Source: CAYNTC01 sp964432925 (GTDB lineage Bacteria; Planctomycetota; Phycisphaerae; Sedimentisphaerales; Anaerobacaceae). Taken from it: 23,898 nt of DNA. The position numbers and the translations under genes are program-made. Numbering within the stretch: the first letter of the stretch is position 1; every line of letters starts with the position of its first letter. The stretch is taken from contig CAYSPM010000022.1 in the NCBI GenBank assembly GCA_964432925.1, forward strand, positions 1 to 23,898, read 5' to 3'. Below, in pieces: positions 1-8,813 of this stretch. A model generated the notes under the pieces. It did not search any database and was not told the origin of the DNA. It saw only the letters and a program-made list of their open reading frames with translations.

Positions 1-41
1 AACTTGATTTTTTACTTTTAAATTTTTAATTTTAGCTTTCC

Positions 42-269
42 ATGAAAGAGTTCAAGACCCAAACCTATCAAAATCTGCTTAAAAGTTCTGGTGGTGTTAC
101 AAGGGAAAACTTGTTTGGCTTTTTGGGCAAGGTTCAAGACGCATTTGGATATGTGCCGAGAGAGGTGGTCTGCGACCTTGCGATAAGAACCGGCCTTTCA
201 GAGGCGCGAATTTATGGTGCACTGACATCCTACACGGACTTCAAGGTTAAAGTAGAGGCAGGCGGTTAA
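42..269 (+). CDS. Short NuoE-like protein (N-terminal helical domain only)
   Basis: This 75-residue protein matches the N-terminal helical part of the 24 kDa NADH dehydrogenase subunit (NuoE/HoxE/HndA type): the stretch around AFGYVPREVVCDLA and the ARIYGALTSYTDF segment correspond to the family's FGW-P...V-LA and ARVYEVATFYTMF segments. Full NuoE (about 160 residues) continues into a thioredoxin-like fold with four Cys holding a [2Fe-2S] cluster. Here the protein stops exactly where that fold should begin, so it has no cluster. The stop lies one base before the next gene's GTG, so the two are probably translated together. I infer a structural role in docking the NADH-oxidising subunit of the formate dehydrogenase. 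No strong ribosome binding site precedes the ATG; the 41 bases before it are very AT-rich. It could be a natural single-domain form or a decayed gene; the clean coupling favours a natural form. Confidence 0.75.
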   Translation: MKEFKTQTYQNLLKSSGGVTRENLFGFLGKVQDAFGYVPREVVCDLAIRTGLSEARIYGALTSYTDFKVKVEAGG

Positions 270-270
270 G

Positions 271-1401
271 GTGAAAGAAAGCAAGGTTCTAACACAACGT
301 GTGGGCAAGTATAAGCCACTGGATCTTAAAGCATATCAGGCTATGGATGGATTGAAGGGCCTTAGGCAAGCCTTGGCTACGGCTCCTGAGTCAGTAATCG
401 AGCAAATCAAGCAGTCTGGGCTTACCGGTCGCGGCGGTGCAGGATTTCCTACAGGACTCAAGTGGGCTTCGGCTGCCCAGGAAAAACAAGAACCAAAATA
501 CTTTATCTGTAATGCCGACGAAGGCGAGCTGGGGACATTTAAGGATAAGGTCCTGCTGGACGGTGATCCTTGGGCGGTGCTCGAAGGTATACTGATCGCA
601 GCTTACGCTATCGGAGCTGAACAAGCCTATATTTACATAAAAGGTGAGTACGAAAAGACAGCCAAGCTGTGGGAGAAGCTTGTCGGTAAGGCCGAAAAAG
701 CGGGACTTTTGGACGAGGGAATTTTAGGTTCTGAATTTTCAGTTAGCCTACAGGTAGTCAGAGGCAGAGGGCCGTACATCGCTGGAGAAGAGTTTGCGCT
801 TATCTCTTCACTTGAGGCACGTCGGGCTATGAGCCGGCTTAAACCGCCTTACCCGACCGAAAAGGGACTTTTCGGGAAACCTACGGTTGTAAATAACGTT
901 GAAACTATAGCAAACGTGCCGGTGATTTTGGCCAACGGTGTCGAGGAATACCGCAGGTTGGGGGTTGAAGAGGACCCTGGGACAAGGCTTTTTTCTCTAT
1001 CCGGGGATGTGAAAAAACCAGGGATATATGAGCTTGAGATGGGGTCAGGGACGCTGGAAGAGTTAATCAACGAGTTCGGCCAAGGCACGGCGAGCGGTCA
1101 ACTGATAAAAGCTGTGCAGCCCGGCGGAGGAACCAGTGCATTTCTTGGCCGAGCTTCTTTAGGGTGCAGGCTTACAACCCAGGCTATCCGCGAGGCGGGC
1201 AGCGGAATTGGAACAGCAGCAGTAATAGTTTACGAAGAGGGAAAGAGTACCATCGATATCGTGAAAGGCTTGCTGGAATTCTATGGGGCGGAATCCTGCG
1301 GACGCTGTGTACCGTGCAGGATTGGAGTGGTTAAAATTAAGGAAATTATTGATACCCTCTCGTGTGGGAACGGGACAGCGGAGGACCTGGCACGACTGCG
1401 C
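271..1401 (+). CDS. NuoF-like NADH/FMN-binding subunit of formate dehydrogenase, 3' end lost in gap
   Basis: 377 residues are visible before the assembly gap. The family (NuoF, HoxF, FdsB, HndC) takes hydride from NADH onto FMN and passes electrons to a [4Fe-4S] cluster. Visible signatures are the FMN/NADH loop GRGGAGFPTG (residues 53-62), NADEGELGTFKD (81-92), the segment GRGPYIAGEEFAL (165-177) and SCGRCVPCR (342-350), which gives three of the four cluster cysteines; the fourth, normally about 40 residues on, is in the gap. The N-terminal thioredoxin-like [2Fe-2S] domain of HoxF/HndC is absent. The usual GAGAYICGEETAL is altered at several positions (R, P, A and F for A, A, C and T), so the NADH pocket is divergent. 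The GTG start follows the upstream stop by one base, with a purine-rich GGCAGGCGG before it. The frame remains open past the gap, but that sequence belongs to the next gene. Confidence 0.88.
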
Positions 1402-1501
1402 NNNNNNNNNNNNNNNNNNNNNNNNNNNNNNNNNNNNNNNNNNNNNNNNNNNNNNNNNNNNNNNNNNNNNNNNNNNNNNNNNNNNNNNNNNNNNNNNNNN
1501 N
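1402..1501. other. Assembly gap (100 N)
   Basis: Exactly 100 N, the usual placeholder for a scaffold gap of unknown length. It removes the C-terminus of the NuoF-like gene, including its fourth cluster cysteine, and the start codon of fdhA. Any open frame crossing it is artificial. Confidence 0.98.
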
Positions 1502-4238
1502 TTGTCTGGAAATTGACGGCAGGAAAGTCAAGGCTAAAGAAGGAACTACCATTCTTGAAGCAGCTAAAAGCGTAGGGATTGATATTCCTCATCTCTGTTA
1601 CGACCCTCGCGTGCAGCCCATCGGCACCTGTCGGCTTTGCATAGTACAAATAGAAGGACAAGCTTCTCTTGCAATATCATGCAATACACAAGTTGCTGAA
1701 GGTATGAAGGTATGTACTGAGAACACAGAGATTGCAGCAATAAGAAAAACAATTTTGGAGTTGATTCTGTCGCAACATCGAGTGGCATGTACGAGTTGCG
1801 ATATGGAAGGAGCATGTAAGCTTCAGGACTATGCTTACCGCTATCAAGTTGACGAAGCCTATTTTGGCCCGACAAAACGAAGGCCCAGCCAGCCGAACTA
1901 CACCACCAACAGTGAAGCTATACTTTATGATTCTGACAGGTGCATTCTATGCGGTCTGTGCGTCAATTACTGCGAGGAAGTACCAATGGCAGAGGCTCTA
2001 ACCTTTGCCGGCAAGCCAAGCGACATGCAGATATCCACCGCGTTTGGAATAGACCTTATTAAGAGTTCGTGCGTACTTTGCGGGGGGTGTATAGCAGTTT
2101 GTCCGACAGGCGCAATGCTTGAACGAGCGGCTGTAGGCAAGGGCCGTGAAAAAGACCTGACGAAAACCAGAACTGTTTGTGCGTACTGTGGTGTTGGCTG
2201 CCAGATAGACCTTAATGTTGATCCTAAGACCAACAGAATCGTCAAGGTGACGAGCGAGCCGGATTATATACCAAATCACGGCAACCTATGCGTTAAGGGC
2301 AAATTCGGGATGGACTTTGTGAGCCACCCAGACAGGCTTAAAAAGCCTCTGATCAAGCACAATGGCAAATTTGAGGAGACCACCTGGCAAGAGGCAATCA
2401 AGCTCGTTGCTGACCAGCTCATCAAGATAAAATCTGAAGATGGCCCAGACAGTATCGCAGGAATGTCTTCAGCCAAATGCACAAATGAGGACAACTATGT
2501 CTTTCAAAAATTTATGCGGGCTGCTGTCGGAACAAATAACGTTGATCACTGCGCCCGTTTATGTCACGCCTCAACAGTTGCCGGGCTTGCCCGGGCCTTC
2601 GGAAGTGGGGCGATGACCAACTCCATTGATGAAATAAGGCATGCAGAGTGTATATTTGTGATAGGCTCAAACACATCTGAGGCCCATCCGGTAATCGCCC
2701 TTTATATAAAAGAGGCTGCGGTCAGAAACGGGGCTAAACTTATCGTGGCTGATCCGAGGAACATTGAGCTTGTCCGTTTTGCTAAACTACATCTGCAGCA
2801 GCGTCCTGGCACAGACGTTGCCCTTATAAACGCGATGATGAATGTTATTATAAATGAGAATCTGCTTGATAGAGATTTCATAGAAACGCGTACCGAGAAC
2901 TTCGAGCAAATGCTCGAAGCTGTAAAGGACTTTACACCTCAAGTTGCTGAAAAGATTACCACTATTGCCGCTGAGGATATTCGCGAGGCAGCCAGGCTCT
3001 ATGCCGGGGCTGAGAAGGCCAGCATTATTTTCAGCATGGGCATTACACAGCATACAACGGGCACTGACAATGTGCTTTCATTGGCGAACCTTGCGATGCT
3101 CACTGGCAACGTTGGCAGAGAATCCACCGGCGTAAATCCTCTGCGTGGCCAAAATAATGTGCAGGGGGCCTGCGATCTTGGCGCTCTGCCTAATGTGTAT
3201 ACTGGTTACCAGTCGGTGGAAGATGTGAAAATACGGGCGGAACTTGAAAAGAACTGGGGCACAAAGCTCCCCAATAAAACCGGCCTTACCATCATCGAGA
3301 TGATTCATGCTATTGAGCAGGGTAAGCTCCGTGCCCTGTATATGATGGGGGAGAACCCTGCACTTTCCGACCCGAACCTCAACAGAACAAGAGCCGCTCT
3401 TGAAAAGGTTGATTTCCTCGTGTCACAAGAGATATTCCTGTCGGAAACAGCCCAATTTGCTGATGTGGTTCTTCCTTCTTTTTGCTTTGCGGAGAAGGAC
3501 GGGACATTTACCAATACCGAAAGACGCATTCAACGCGTCCGAAAGGCCTTGAAGCCGCCAGGTGATGCCCGAGACGATTGGCAAATTATTTGCGATATCT
3601 CCACAGCGATGGGTTATCCCATGCACTATACGAGCGCCGCTGAAATTATGGGCGAGATAGCCAGAGTGACACCTATTTATGGGGGGATCTCCTACGACCG
3701 ACCTGAGCTAAAAATTCAAAATTCCTCGCTATCGGCGGGGATCCAATGGCCCTGCCCAGATAAGAACCATCCCGGCACAAAGTACCTGCACAAGAGCGAA
3801 TTCAAAAGAGGCAAAGGCAAATTCCACGCTGTGCATTTTCGTGAGCCGGCAGAAAATCCGGATGAGGAATTTCCGTTTATTCTCTCAACCGGCAGGCAGT
3901 TGTATCAGTTCCATACGGGAACCCTTACGCGAAAATCGCGAGCCATCGACCAAAAATCACCTACAGGGTATGTTGAAATAAACCTAAATGATGCCCAAAG
4001 CTACGGGATCGAAGATGATGATTACGTGGAGGTTTTCACACGCAGAGGCAGGGTTGTCACAAAGGCAAGGGTAGGCAGCCAGGTGGCAAAAGGTTGGCTT
4101 TTTATGCCGTTTCATTTTGTCGAGGGCCCAGCTAATATGCTCACCAACGATGCTCTGGATCCGATTGCTAAGATACCAGAATTCAAGGTATGTGCTGCTG
4201 CTATAAAAAAAGCAAAAACCGTCTCTCGGCCATCGTAA
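1502..4238 (+). CDS. fdhA: Formate dehydrogenase catalytic subunit (FdhA), Cys-type, 5' end lost in gap
   Basis: Oxidises formate, or reduces CO2, at a molybdenum or tungsten bis-pterin site and exchanges electrons with the NuoF-like partner. The visible 911 residues show, in order: a [2Fe-2S] ferredoxin domain (HLCYDP...GTCRLC), a NuoG-type His-Cys3 cluster (HRVACTSC...GACKLQD), two [4Fe-4S] sets (CILCGLCVNYC and CVLCGGCIAVC), the catalytic-domain cluster (CAYCGVGC ... NLCVKGKFG), the active-site motif CARLCH, the PLRGQNNVQGACD segment, and the C-terminal pterin-binding domain. The metal-ligand position is a Cys codon (TGT, 2562-2564), where Sec enzymes have TGA. Only a few N-terminal residues are missing, because the first visible residues already lie in the first strand of the ferredoxin domain. 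No NADH site is present, so NAD linkage must come from the upstream subunits. It ends at a TAA and converges on the MobB-MobA gene. Confidence 0.95.
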
Positions 4239-4348
4239 CTCGTGCCTCGGGTGACAAGCGACGGATCTTTAGTAGTCTTTAAGGATTCTTTCTCATCCAT
4301 TCGGACCAGGCGCTGCTGGCTTTAGTCTAGGAACCTGCGGTATCAAAC

Positions 4349-4364
4349 TCGCGGTGCCACTTCA
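4349..4364 (-). promoter_or_regulatory. T-box-like core sequence in the convergent intergenic region (doubtful)
   Basis: Read on the minus strand, this site contains GTGGCACCGCG, which matches the T-box antiterminator core (consensus AGGGTGGNACCGCG) over its last 11 positions. It lies in the 273-base space between fdhA and mobBA. Nothing downstream on that strand is a gene it could control (the minus strand runs antisense into fdhA), no complementary terminator arm follows, and only about 145 bases precede it. It may be chance or a relic. I see nothing else definite in this intergenic region. Confidence 0.15.
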
Positions 4365-4511
4365 ACGTCCATAACTCTTTGAGCCCCACCTTTCTAACAG
4401 ACTAGTCCAAGAAAAGCCGGCACTTTGCCCTCTTAGCGGTTTTCTCTCGGTCGAGCCTATCAAATTAACCCCAAAGACCTTCGTGAGCTATTTTGTTTTG
4501 TATCCTCTGTG

Positions 4512-5735
4512 TCAAAATAAATCACCGTGTTTCTTCCTGAAGTCTTCGTAATCAGCCATTGTATTGAGGTTCATAAGCCACTTCGCGTCACCAAGCTCAA
4601 TATACTTAACCCTGCACCGGCTGAACACATCACTTATTTTACGTCCCCCTGATGACAGCACCTTGTTTATAGCTTCCAGCATACTTTTGCGATATACCGC
4701 AAAAAGCGGCTCGAATCTGGTATTGCGTACTGCGTACTGCGTATTGCGGTTTGTGGTTTTTGATACTTTATGGTTATCAGTAATTAGAACAACTATGTCT
4801 ACATCTTTAGCTTCAGCAAGCATTTTTCTGACATAGTGTAAGTCTATATACGGGATGTCACAGGCTACCACAAAATTAAGCTCATTAGCCGAAGCTCGCA
4901 GCGCCGAAGCAATTCCCATCAATGGTCCCTGTCCCGGCATTTCGTCGGGAACAACATCAAAACCAAGAAATGTGTACTTTTCCACATCATTTGCGCTTAT
5001 AAGAATCTGGTTGAAAAAACCGTCAAGCTGTCCCGCCACCTTCTCTATCATCGGCTGACCATTAACTAACAGCATAGCTTTATCCGTGCCCATTCTGCTG
5101 CTCTTGCCCCCGGCTAAAATTATAGCTGTGGTTTTCGCCAGTAAATCCAAATGCCTGTCTTTTCTTTTATGCTTGTGTCGAAGAGTCCATTTCCCATTCT
5201 CAAGTTCTATCTGATCAAAATTAAAATCGAAGCCTTTTCCGTTGGAAGTGACGATCTTGTCTGCATATCGCCGTACCTGCTGCGCCGATTCTTTCCACGC
5301 CTTGACACTGCGGTCTTTAACTATGAAAAACACACCAGGCTCGACTACCTGACGTAGCGAATTCGACTCACCTATCGAAATTGAATCAGAACCTATTACT
5401 CTCAACAATGCCGTTACTGCTTCTTCAAGGTGCGTTTTCAGAACTCGCATCCAGAAAACCCGACTCGCACCAGCATTTAGGAGTCTAACAGTATCTTTAT
5501 TTGTACTATTGTTTGTCTCTTCAGTAATGCAAAAATTTCCCTCCATCGATGAACACACGCCACAACCTCGGCCTCCACGAGGACATTGCCCATCTTTATC
5601 CTTTATTGTAGTGACCTTTATCCCCACGATTTCAGTTTCTTTGGAGAATTTCTTAATTAGCGCGCAGGCCAACTCCGTCTTACCTACGTTCGCTCCAGCA
5701 GAGCCAATCATCAACATCTCGTTAAGCTTAATCAT
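4512..5735 (-). CDS. mobA: MobB-MobA fusion: molybdopterin guanine dinucleotide synthesis
   Basis: A 407-residue fusion. Residues 1 to about 200 are a MobB-like P-loop domain with Walker A GSAGANVGKT (11-20). It carries an unusual four-cysteine set at 51, 58, 61 and 69 (C-x6-C-x2-C-x7-C), which suggests a bound zinc or Fe-S cluster. Residues from about 204 are MobA, the guanylyltransferase that joins GMP from GTP to molybdopterin: TAIILAGGKSSRMGTDKA is the nucleotide-binding signature, with VPDEMPGQGPLMGI and VACDIP following. MobA thus makes the bis-MGD cofactor that the convergent FdhA needs. Its start overlaps the upstream NTPase gene by 8 bases, and AAGGCAGGAGA precedes the ATG. A 7-bp tandem repeat encodes extra residues (about 325-341, NRNTQYAVRNT) just before the conserved FEPLFAVY motif, apparently tolerated as an inserted loop. 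Confidence 0.92.
   Translation of the reverse strand: MIKLNEMLMIGSAGANVGKTELACALIKKFSKETEIVGIKVTTIKDKDGQCPRGGRGCGVCSSMEGNFCITEETNNSTNKDTVRLLNAGASRVFWMRVLKTHLEEAVTALLRVIGSDSISIGESNSLRQVVEPGVFFIVKDRSVKAWKESAQQVRRYADKIVTSNGKGFDFNFDQIELENGKWTLRHKHKRKDRHLDLLAKTTAIILAGGKSSRMGTDKAMLLVNGQPMIEKVAGQLDGFFNQILISANDVEKYTFLGFDVVPDEMPGQGPLMGIASALRASANELNFVVACDIPYIDLHYVRKMLAEAKDVDIVVLITDNHKVSKTTNRNTQYAVRNTRFEPLFAVYRKSMLEAINKVLSSGGRKISDVFSRCRVKYIELGDAKWLMNLNTMADYEDFRKKHGDLF
4721..4748. repeat. 7-bp tandem repeat, four copies, inside mobA
   Basis: TATTGCG, TACTGCG, TACTGCG and TATTGCG lie head to tail (+ strand), inside the MobA half of the fusion gene. The frame is kept, and the repeat encodes the residues between the DNH segment and FEPLFAVY, where MobA proteins normally have only a short link. 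Confidence 0.9.
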
Positions 5736-6294
5736 TCTCCTGCCTTACGAAACTACGCCGCTTTAGCACGTTGATCACCTTGTCGGCGGATTCTTGTTCG
5801 GTCGCAGATAAGACCGAAGTCGGGTAGTTCTCGTACAGCCCTTGAACCTGCTCCACCAATTCATCACGCACTACTAACACCACAACAGCTTCTACCGATG
5901 CCAATAGCAGGTCGACCTCCTGCCGCCAACCTCTGCCAGCAAGCTCCAGCGGGCCGAACTCATCTACAATAATAAGATCGGCAGATTTGGTGGCAGCCGA
6001 ACTCAGGGCGGCCCTACCGAGATTGAATCCCGCAATAATATGTGGGGCTAAATACATTTTCTCTCTTTCATTATCTTTTATCTCGCGTCTTACCAAAGGT
6101 GCTCGATTTTCGCTTTGCAGATCGAAAGCATCGAATCCAACCAATCTACCATTCTCATATAATGAAAACGCCAACAACCCAGCCACGGTAAAACCTTCGT
6201 TACGCACTGACTCAGCAAGTTTAAAAGCGCTTGTAGTTTTGCCAGAGTGTCTCTTTCCCGTCCAAAAAACAAGCTTGTTTTGTATCGATTCCAT
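5728..6294 (-). CDS. THEP1-like P-loop nucleoside-triphosphatase
   Basis: 188 residues with Walker A GKRHSGKTT (residues 13-21), Walker B LIIVDEFGPLEL (107-118) and the phosphatase-like small-NTPase layout of the THEP1/DUF265 family (about 180 residues). These proteins hydrolyse NTPs in vitro, but their physiological role is poorly defined. Some relatives with similar folds sit next to molybdenum-cofactor and molybdate-transport genes. Here it lies 10 bases after a membrane protein gene and overlaps the MobB-MobA start by 8 bases, so translational coupling and a role in molybdenum or tungsten cofactor handling or insertion are reasonable inferences. The family is confident; the function is not. 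Confidence 0.8.
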   Translation of the reverse strand: MESIQNKLVFWTGKRHSGKTTSAFKLAESVRNEGFTVAGLLAFSLYENGRLVGFDAFDLQSENRAPLVRREIKDNEREKMYLAPHIIAGFNLGRAALSSAATKSADLIIVDEFGPLELAGRGWRQEVDLLLASVEAVVVLVVRDELVEQVQGLYENYPTSVLSATEQESADKVINVLKRRSFVRQEND

Positions 6295-6304
6295 CAGCAG
6301 AAAT

Positions 6305-6973
6305 TTACGAAAAGAAATACATAGTTATACTGAACACCCACAACGCGGTCGTTAATATTAGTGGCAGCCTCAAGCGCAGCTTGGGGGTAGAACCATCGCC
6401 AAGGCCTTCGGCCTTGACACTGCCACACTGAAATTTCGATCTGAACGGCATAGCGAATTTTGTCTTTAATTGTTGACCAAAACGAAAACTCAATGGAACA
6501 AATACTGCACTGCCGACAGCAGCCATTGTCCCTGCGATTGCAGTGTGCTCAAGCACTCTGCCAAAGCCTTCTTGCACCCAGTAATTGTATCTGAACACAT
6601 AAGTAATCATTAAAGCAAACAAGGCATAATTAAGATAAGCAGCCAAAGCTGCACGAAGTGACCAATTTTTTATCTTAAATACATCAAATACAACGTCATA
6701 GCAGACACCTATCAAAAAAATGCCCAGTAGATGACAGGCAAAAAACGGTTCATTCAGGAACTTATATAGCATCGCACAACTGGCGATGGCCGTCGCGGTA
6801 GCTTTTTGCGGGAAATATACCCTGGCAAAAGTAAGTATGGTAAATCCGATGACAGTCAGCGGAACTGACGCATAAGGGACATTAGCACGATACAAAGCAT
6901 CGCCCAGAACCGCTTCTGAAACGCCCCACAGCCCACCAAAAAACAATATCCCCCAAATATATTCTTTCTTCAT
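6305..6973 (-). CDS. Polytopic membrane protein of unknown function
   Basis: 222 residues with about six hydrophobic segments (roughly 7-25, 36-53, 58-75, 78-98, 106-127, 145-163) and a final one at 203-221. The N-terminus (GILFFGGLWGVSEAVLGDALY) and compact size recall substrate-binding S components of ECF transporters, but I do not recognise a specific family. GGAG lies 9 bases before the ATG. The gene sits between a secreted protein gene and the THEP1-like NTPase in the molybdenum-linked operon, so a role in metal or cofactor-precursor transport is possible but unproven. Residues about 176-202 are a polar stretch (QCGSVKAEGLGDGSTPKLR) encoded by repeat-like DNA, set between membrane segments and compositionally unlike the rest. 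Confidence 0.7.
   Translation of the reverse strand: MKKEYIWGILFFGGLWGVSEAVLGDALYRANVPYASVPLTVIGFTILTFARVYFPQKATATAIASCAMLYKFLNEPFFACHLLGIFLIGVCYDVVFDVFKIKNWSLRAALAAYLNYALFALMITYVFRYNYWVQEGFGRVLEHTAIAGTMAAVGSAVFVPLSFRFGQQLKTKFAMPFRSKFQCGSVKAEGLGDGSTPKLRLRLPLILTTALWVFSITMYFFS
6370..6440. repeat. Repeat-like insertion with perfect hairpin inside the membrane-protein gene
   Basis: The element contains the perfect inverted repeat CAAGGCC-TTC-GGCCTTG (6400-6416), flanked by GC-rich sequence unlike the AT-rich coding DNA on each side. It is translated as a polar loop. The outer limits are approximate. Confidence 0.5.
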
Positions 6974-7025
6974 CTTGTTCGTCTCCTAATAATCAGAACG
7001 TTTCCTTGCCAAAAACGCCATTTTG

Positions 7026-7916
7026 TCACTCCGTGCCCCACAACCAATACTGACAGAGTATAGCAAAATCCGAAAAATCCACCATACAATCGCCATTGAT
7101 ATCCGCAGGCGTGTACCGTTTCAAATCACCGGTGTAAGTTGTTAACAACTGATAGTAATCCAAGTCATAAGAACTTCGGGTATATTGTTCAAGGATACCG
7201 GTAACACTACAAAAGCGTTGGTTTGGTATGACATAGGGATGATATAATTGCTCATCATCCCTTTCAATGTTTTGATAGTCGGAGACCCAGCAACTAAAAC
7301 TCGTGTCGCCTGGATCATCATAGTCTTGAAGAGCATAGTTGTCGCTTTCTTTGCCAAGGTTTACATCAGTAACAACGACATTTTCAACTCTAATCAGCAT
7401 AGCCTCGTATTTCTCGGCGCTATGGTCGGCAACAAAATAACCATCGATGCCTGATTCATAAACAGGCGCTGCAATTTCGTTGACATCTACAACCAGCGGT
7501 TCAGGCACTGCATTGTTACTGCTTACAACAATAACACTAGGCATATCCTCGGCAATCATCTGTAGAAACGTGGTACCGCGAAACTCTTCGACCGTGACAT
7601 TAAAAATTCTTACATAATCCCCGACACTAATGCTATCAAGATAACCCATTTGGTCTATATCTTTTATTTGGATAGCACCCCAGCCATCAGGATAATTGGG
7701 GTCATGGACGACGATTCTAGTCCTCTTACCAGGAAAAATGCACGTAACAATTCCCCCGGAGCATTCATCTATCAATATACCATCCAGCGGACTATTGCCG
7801 TTGGAGTCAGTGGTGTATTGGATTTCATAGATAGAGTATGGCTTAGCCAGACCCGAGCTGACCGTACCAAATATTGCTAAAACAATTACTAAAAGCATTA
7901 ACTTTGTCTTAAGCAT
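7026..7916 (-). CDS. Secreted protein with C-terminal dockerin-like repeat
   Basis: 296 residues. The N-terminus is a typical signal peptide (MLKTKLMLLVIVLAIF..., cleavage probably after GLA near residue 24). The body is rich in beta-strand-like segments (for example GAIQIKD and SVGDYVRIFNVTVEEF), which hints at OB-fold-like domains of the kind seen in extracellular nucleic-acid- or ligand-binding proteins; I cannot name a family. The last 25 residues contain one dockerin-like calcium loop, DINGDCMVDFSDFAILCQYWL, where canonical dockerins have two. Single copies are common at the C-termini of secreted Phycisphaerae proteins and may act as a sorting or anchoring tag. It follows the pseudopilin gene by 33 bases on the same strand. 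Why such a protein should sit in a molybdenum-regulated run is unknown. Confidence 0.8.
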   Translation of the reverse strand: MLKTKLMLLVIVLAIFGTVSSGLAKPYSIYEIQYTTDSNGNSPLDGILIDECSGGIVTCIFPGKRTRIVVHDPNYPDGWGAIQIKDIDQMGYLDSISVGDYVRIFNVTVEEFRGTTFLQMIAEDMPSVIVVSSNNAVPEPLVVDVNEIAAPVYESGIDGYFVADHSAEKYEAMLIRVENVVVTDVNLGKESDNYALQDYDDPGDTSFSCWVSDYQNIERDDEQLYHPYVIPNQRFCSVTGILEQYTRSSYDLDYYQLLTTYTGDLKRYTPADINGDCMVDFSDFAILCQYWLWGTE

Positions 7917-7949
7917 CCTGTTTCTCTCTACATATTAATTTGAAATTCA

Positions 7950-8813
7950 TTATTCGACATTCTTTTGCCTCGCTGGGTACGGGTACCAGTCGGGATCATC
8001 GCGAGGAGGTACTTCCAGGTCATCAGGCCAATCTGCCTTCCAGACTGACTCGTTCCATTGAACATGGTAATCGCAGTAGAGAATAAAACCGCCCAGCAAT
8101 CCACCCTGCCTGGCGTGACGGGCACCGAATGCTCGCGGGTAGCTGCCGCAGTGCTGGCCCGCTGAGCGATTGAGCTTATTTCCGTTGTAACCCAGTCGTG
8201 GGTCAAGAAGTTGGTCAAACAGTAAAATTACCCGAGCCGGATTCCTTATCTGCCCTACATTTAGAAAACTGGGCATTCGCCAGTTCAAATCCCCACTCGG
8301 CCAGCCGTAGGGTTTCCAGCAGTTTCTGTCAAGCTCCAGGCACGAGTTCATAGCGTAAGAAAAGAAACCAAACTTCTCCCGGTCCTGATTATAAAACTCT
8401 CGCGGCAGTAGCTTGGCAGAAGGGCATTGAAATATAGTCTCTTTGTCTGGATATTCTCTGCGGTTATGATTGCGCCAGGATTTTTCTCCCATTAGAGGAG
8501 GCAGTACATCGATCCAGCCGAAGTAATAATCTGCTAAGTCCGCGTATGTTTTGGGATTACTTGATGTACGGTCACGGCCATCAATGTGGGGGTAAAGATA
8601 ATTGTTTTCCGCCGAGTAGACGTCAAAGACCAATCCCCATTGCCGTAATCGACTTTGGCAAATCGTTTGTTTAGCTGTGGACCTTGCTCGGCTAAGTGCC
8701 GGCAGAGCGAGGCCGATGAGTAAAGCTATTACTGAGATAACAACCAGAAGCTCAATTAGGCTAAATCCAAAACTAAAAGCAGGTCGAGATGTCTCCTTCA
8801 ACGTTTCGGGCAT
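7950..8813 (-). CDS. Type II secretion/pilin-like pseudopilin (prepilin N-terminal, H-X9-DG type)
   Basis: 287 residues beginning with a 16-residue leader, then the prepilin peptidase site G|FSLIELLVV with Glu at +5 and a long hydrophobic helix (FSLIELLVVISVIALLIGLALPAL). The C-terminal segment (RHARQGGLLGG ... YCDYHVQW) fits the H-X9-DG-type ending found in the very large planctomycete family of pseudopilin-like proteins. The ATG is preceded by AAGGGA at 8 bases, and this site lies inside the last codons of the upstream ModE-like gene, with which it overlaps by 16 bases. Proteins of this type are cell-envelope or surface proteins of mostly unknown role. Confidence 0.88.
   Translation of the reverse strand: MPETLKETSRPAFSFGFSLIELLVVISVIALLIGLALPALSRARSTAKQTICQSRLRQWGLVFDVYSAENNYLYPHIDGRDRTSSNPKTYADLADYYFGWIDVLPPLMGEKSWRNHNRREYPDKETIFQCPSAKLLPREFYNQDREKFGFFSYAMNSCLELDRNCWKPYGWPSGDLNWRMPSFLNVGQIRNPARVILLFDQLLDPRLGYNGNKLNRSAGQHCGSYPRAFGARHARQGGLLGGFILYCDYHVQWNESVWKADWPDDLEVPPRDDPDWYPYPARQKNVE

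Noticed and set aside
1..41. Promoter upstream of the mini-NuoE gene
   Set aside because: TTGATT near the window start has no convincing -10 partner, and the region is simply AT-rich; upstream context is missing.
1362..1501. FdhA start upstream of the first gap
   Set aside because: The ATG at 1362 lies inside the NuoF-like gene in another frame; the true FdhA start is hidden in the gap.
2562..2564. Possible selenocysteine in FdhA
   Set aside because: The codon is TGT (Cys), not TGA, and no in-frame TGA is present.
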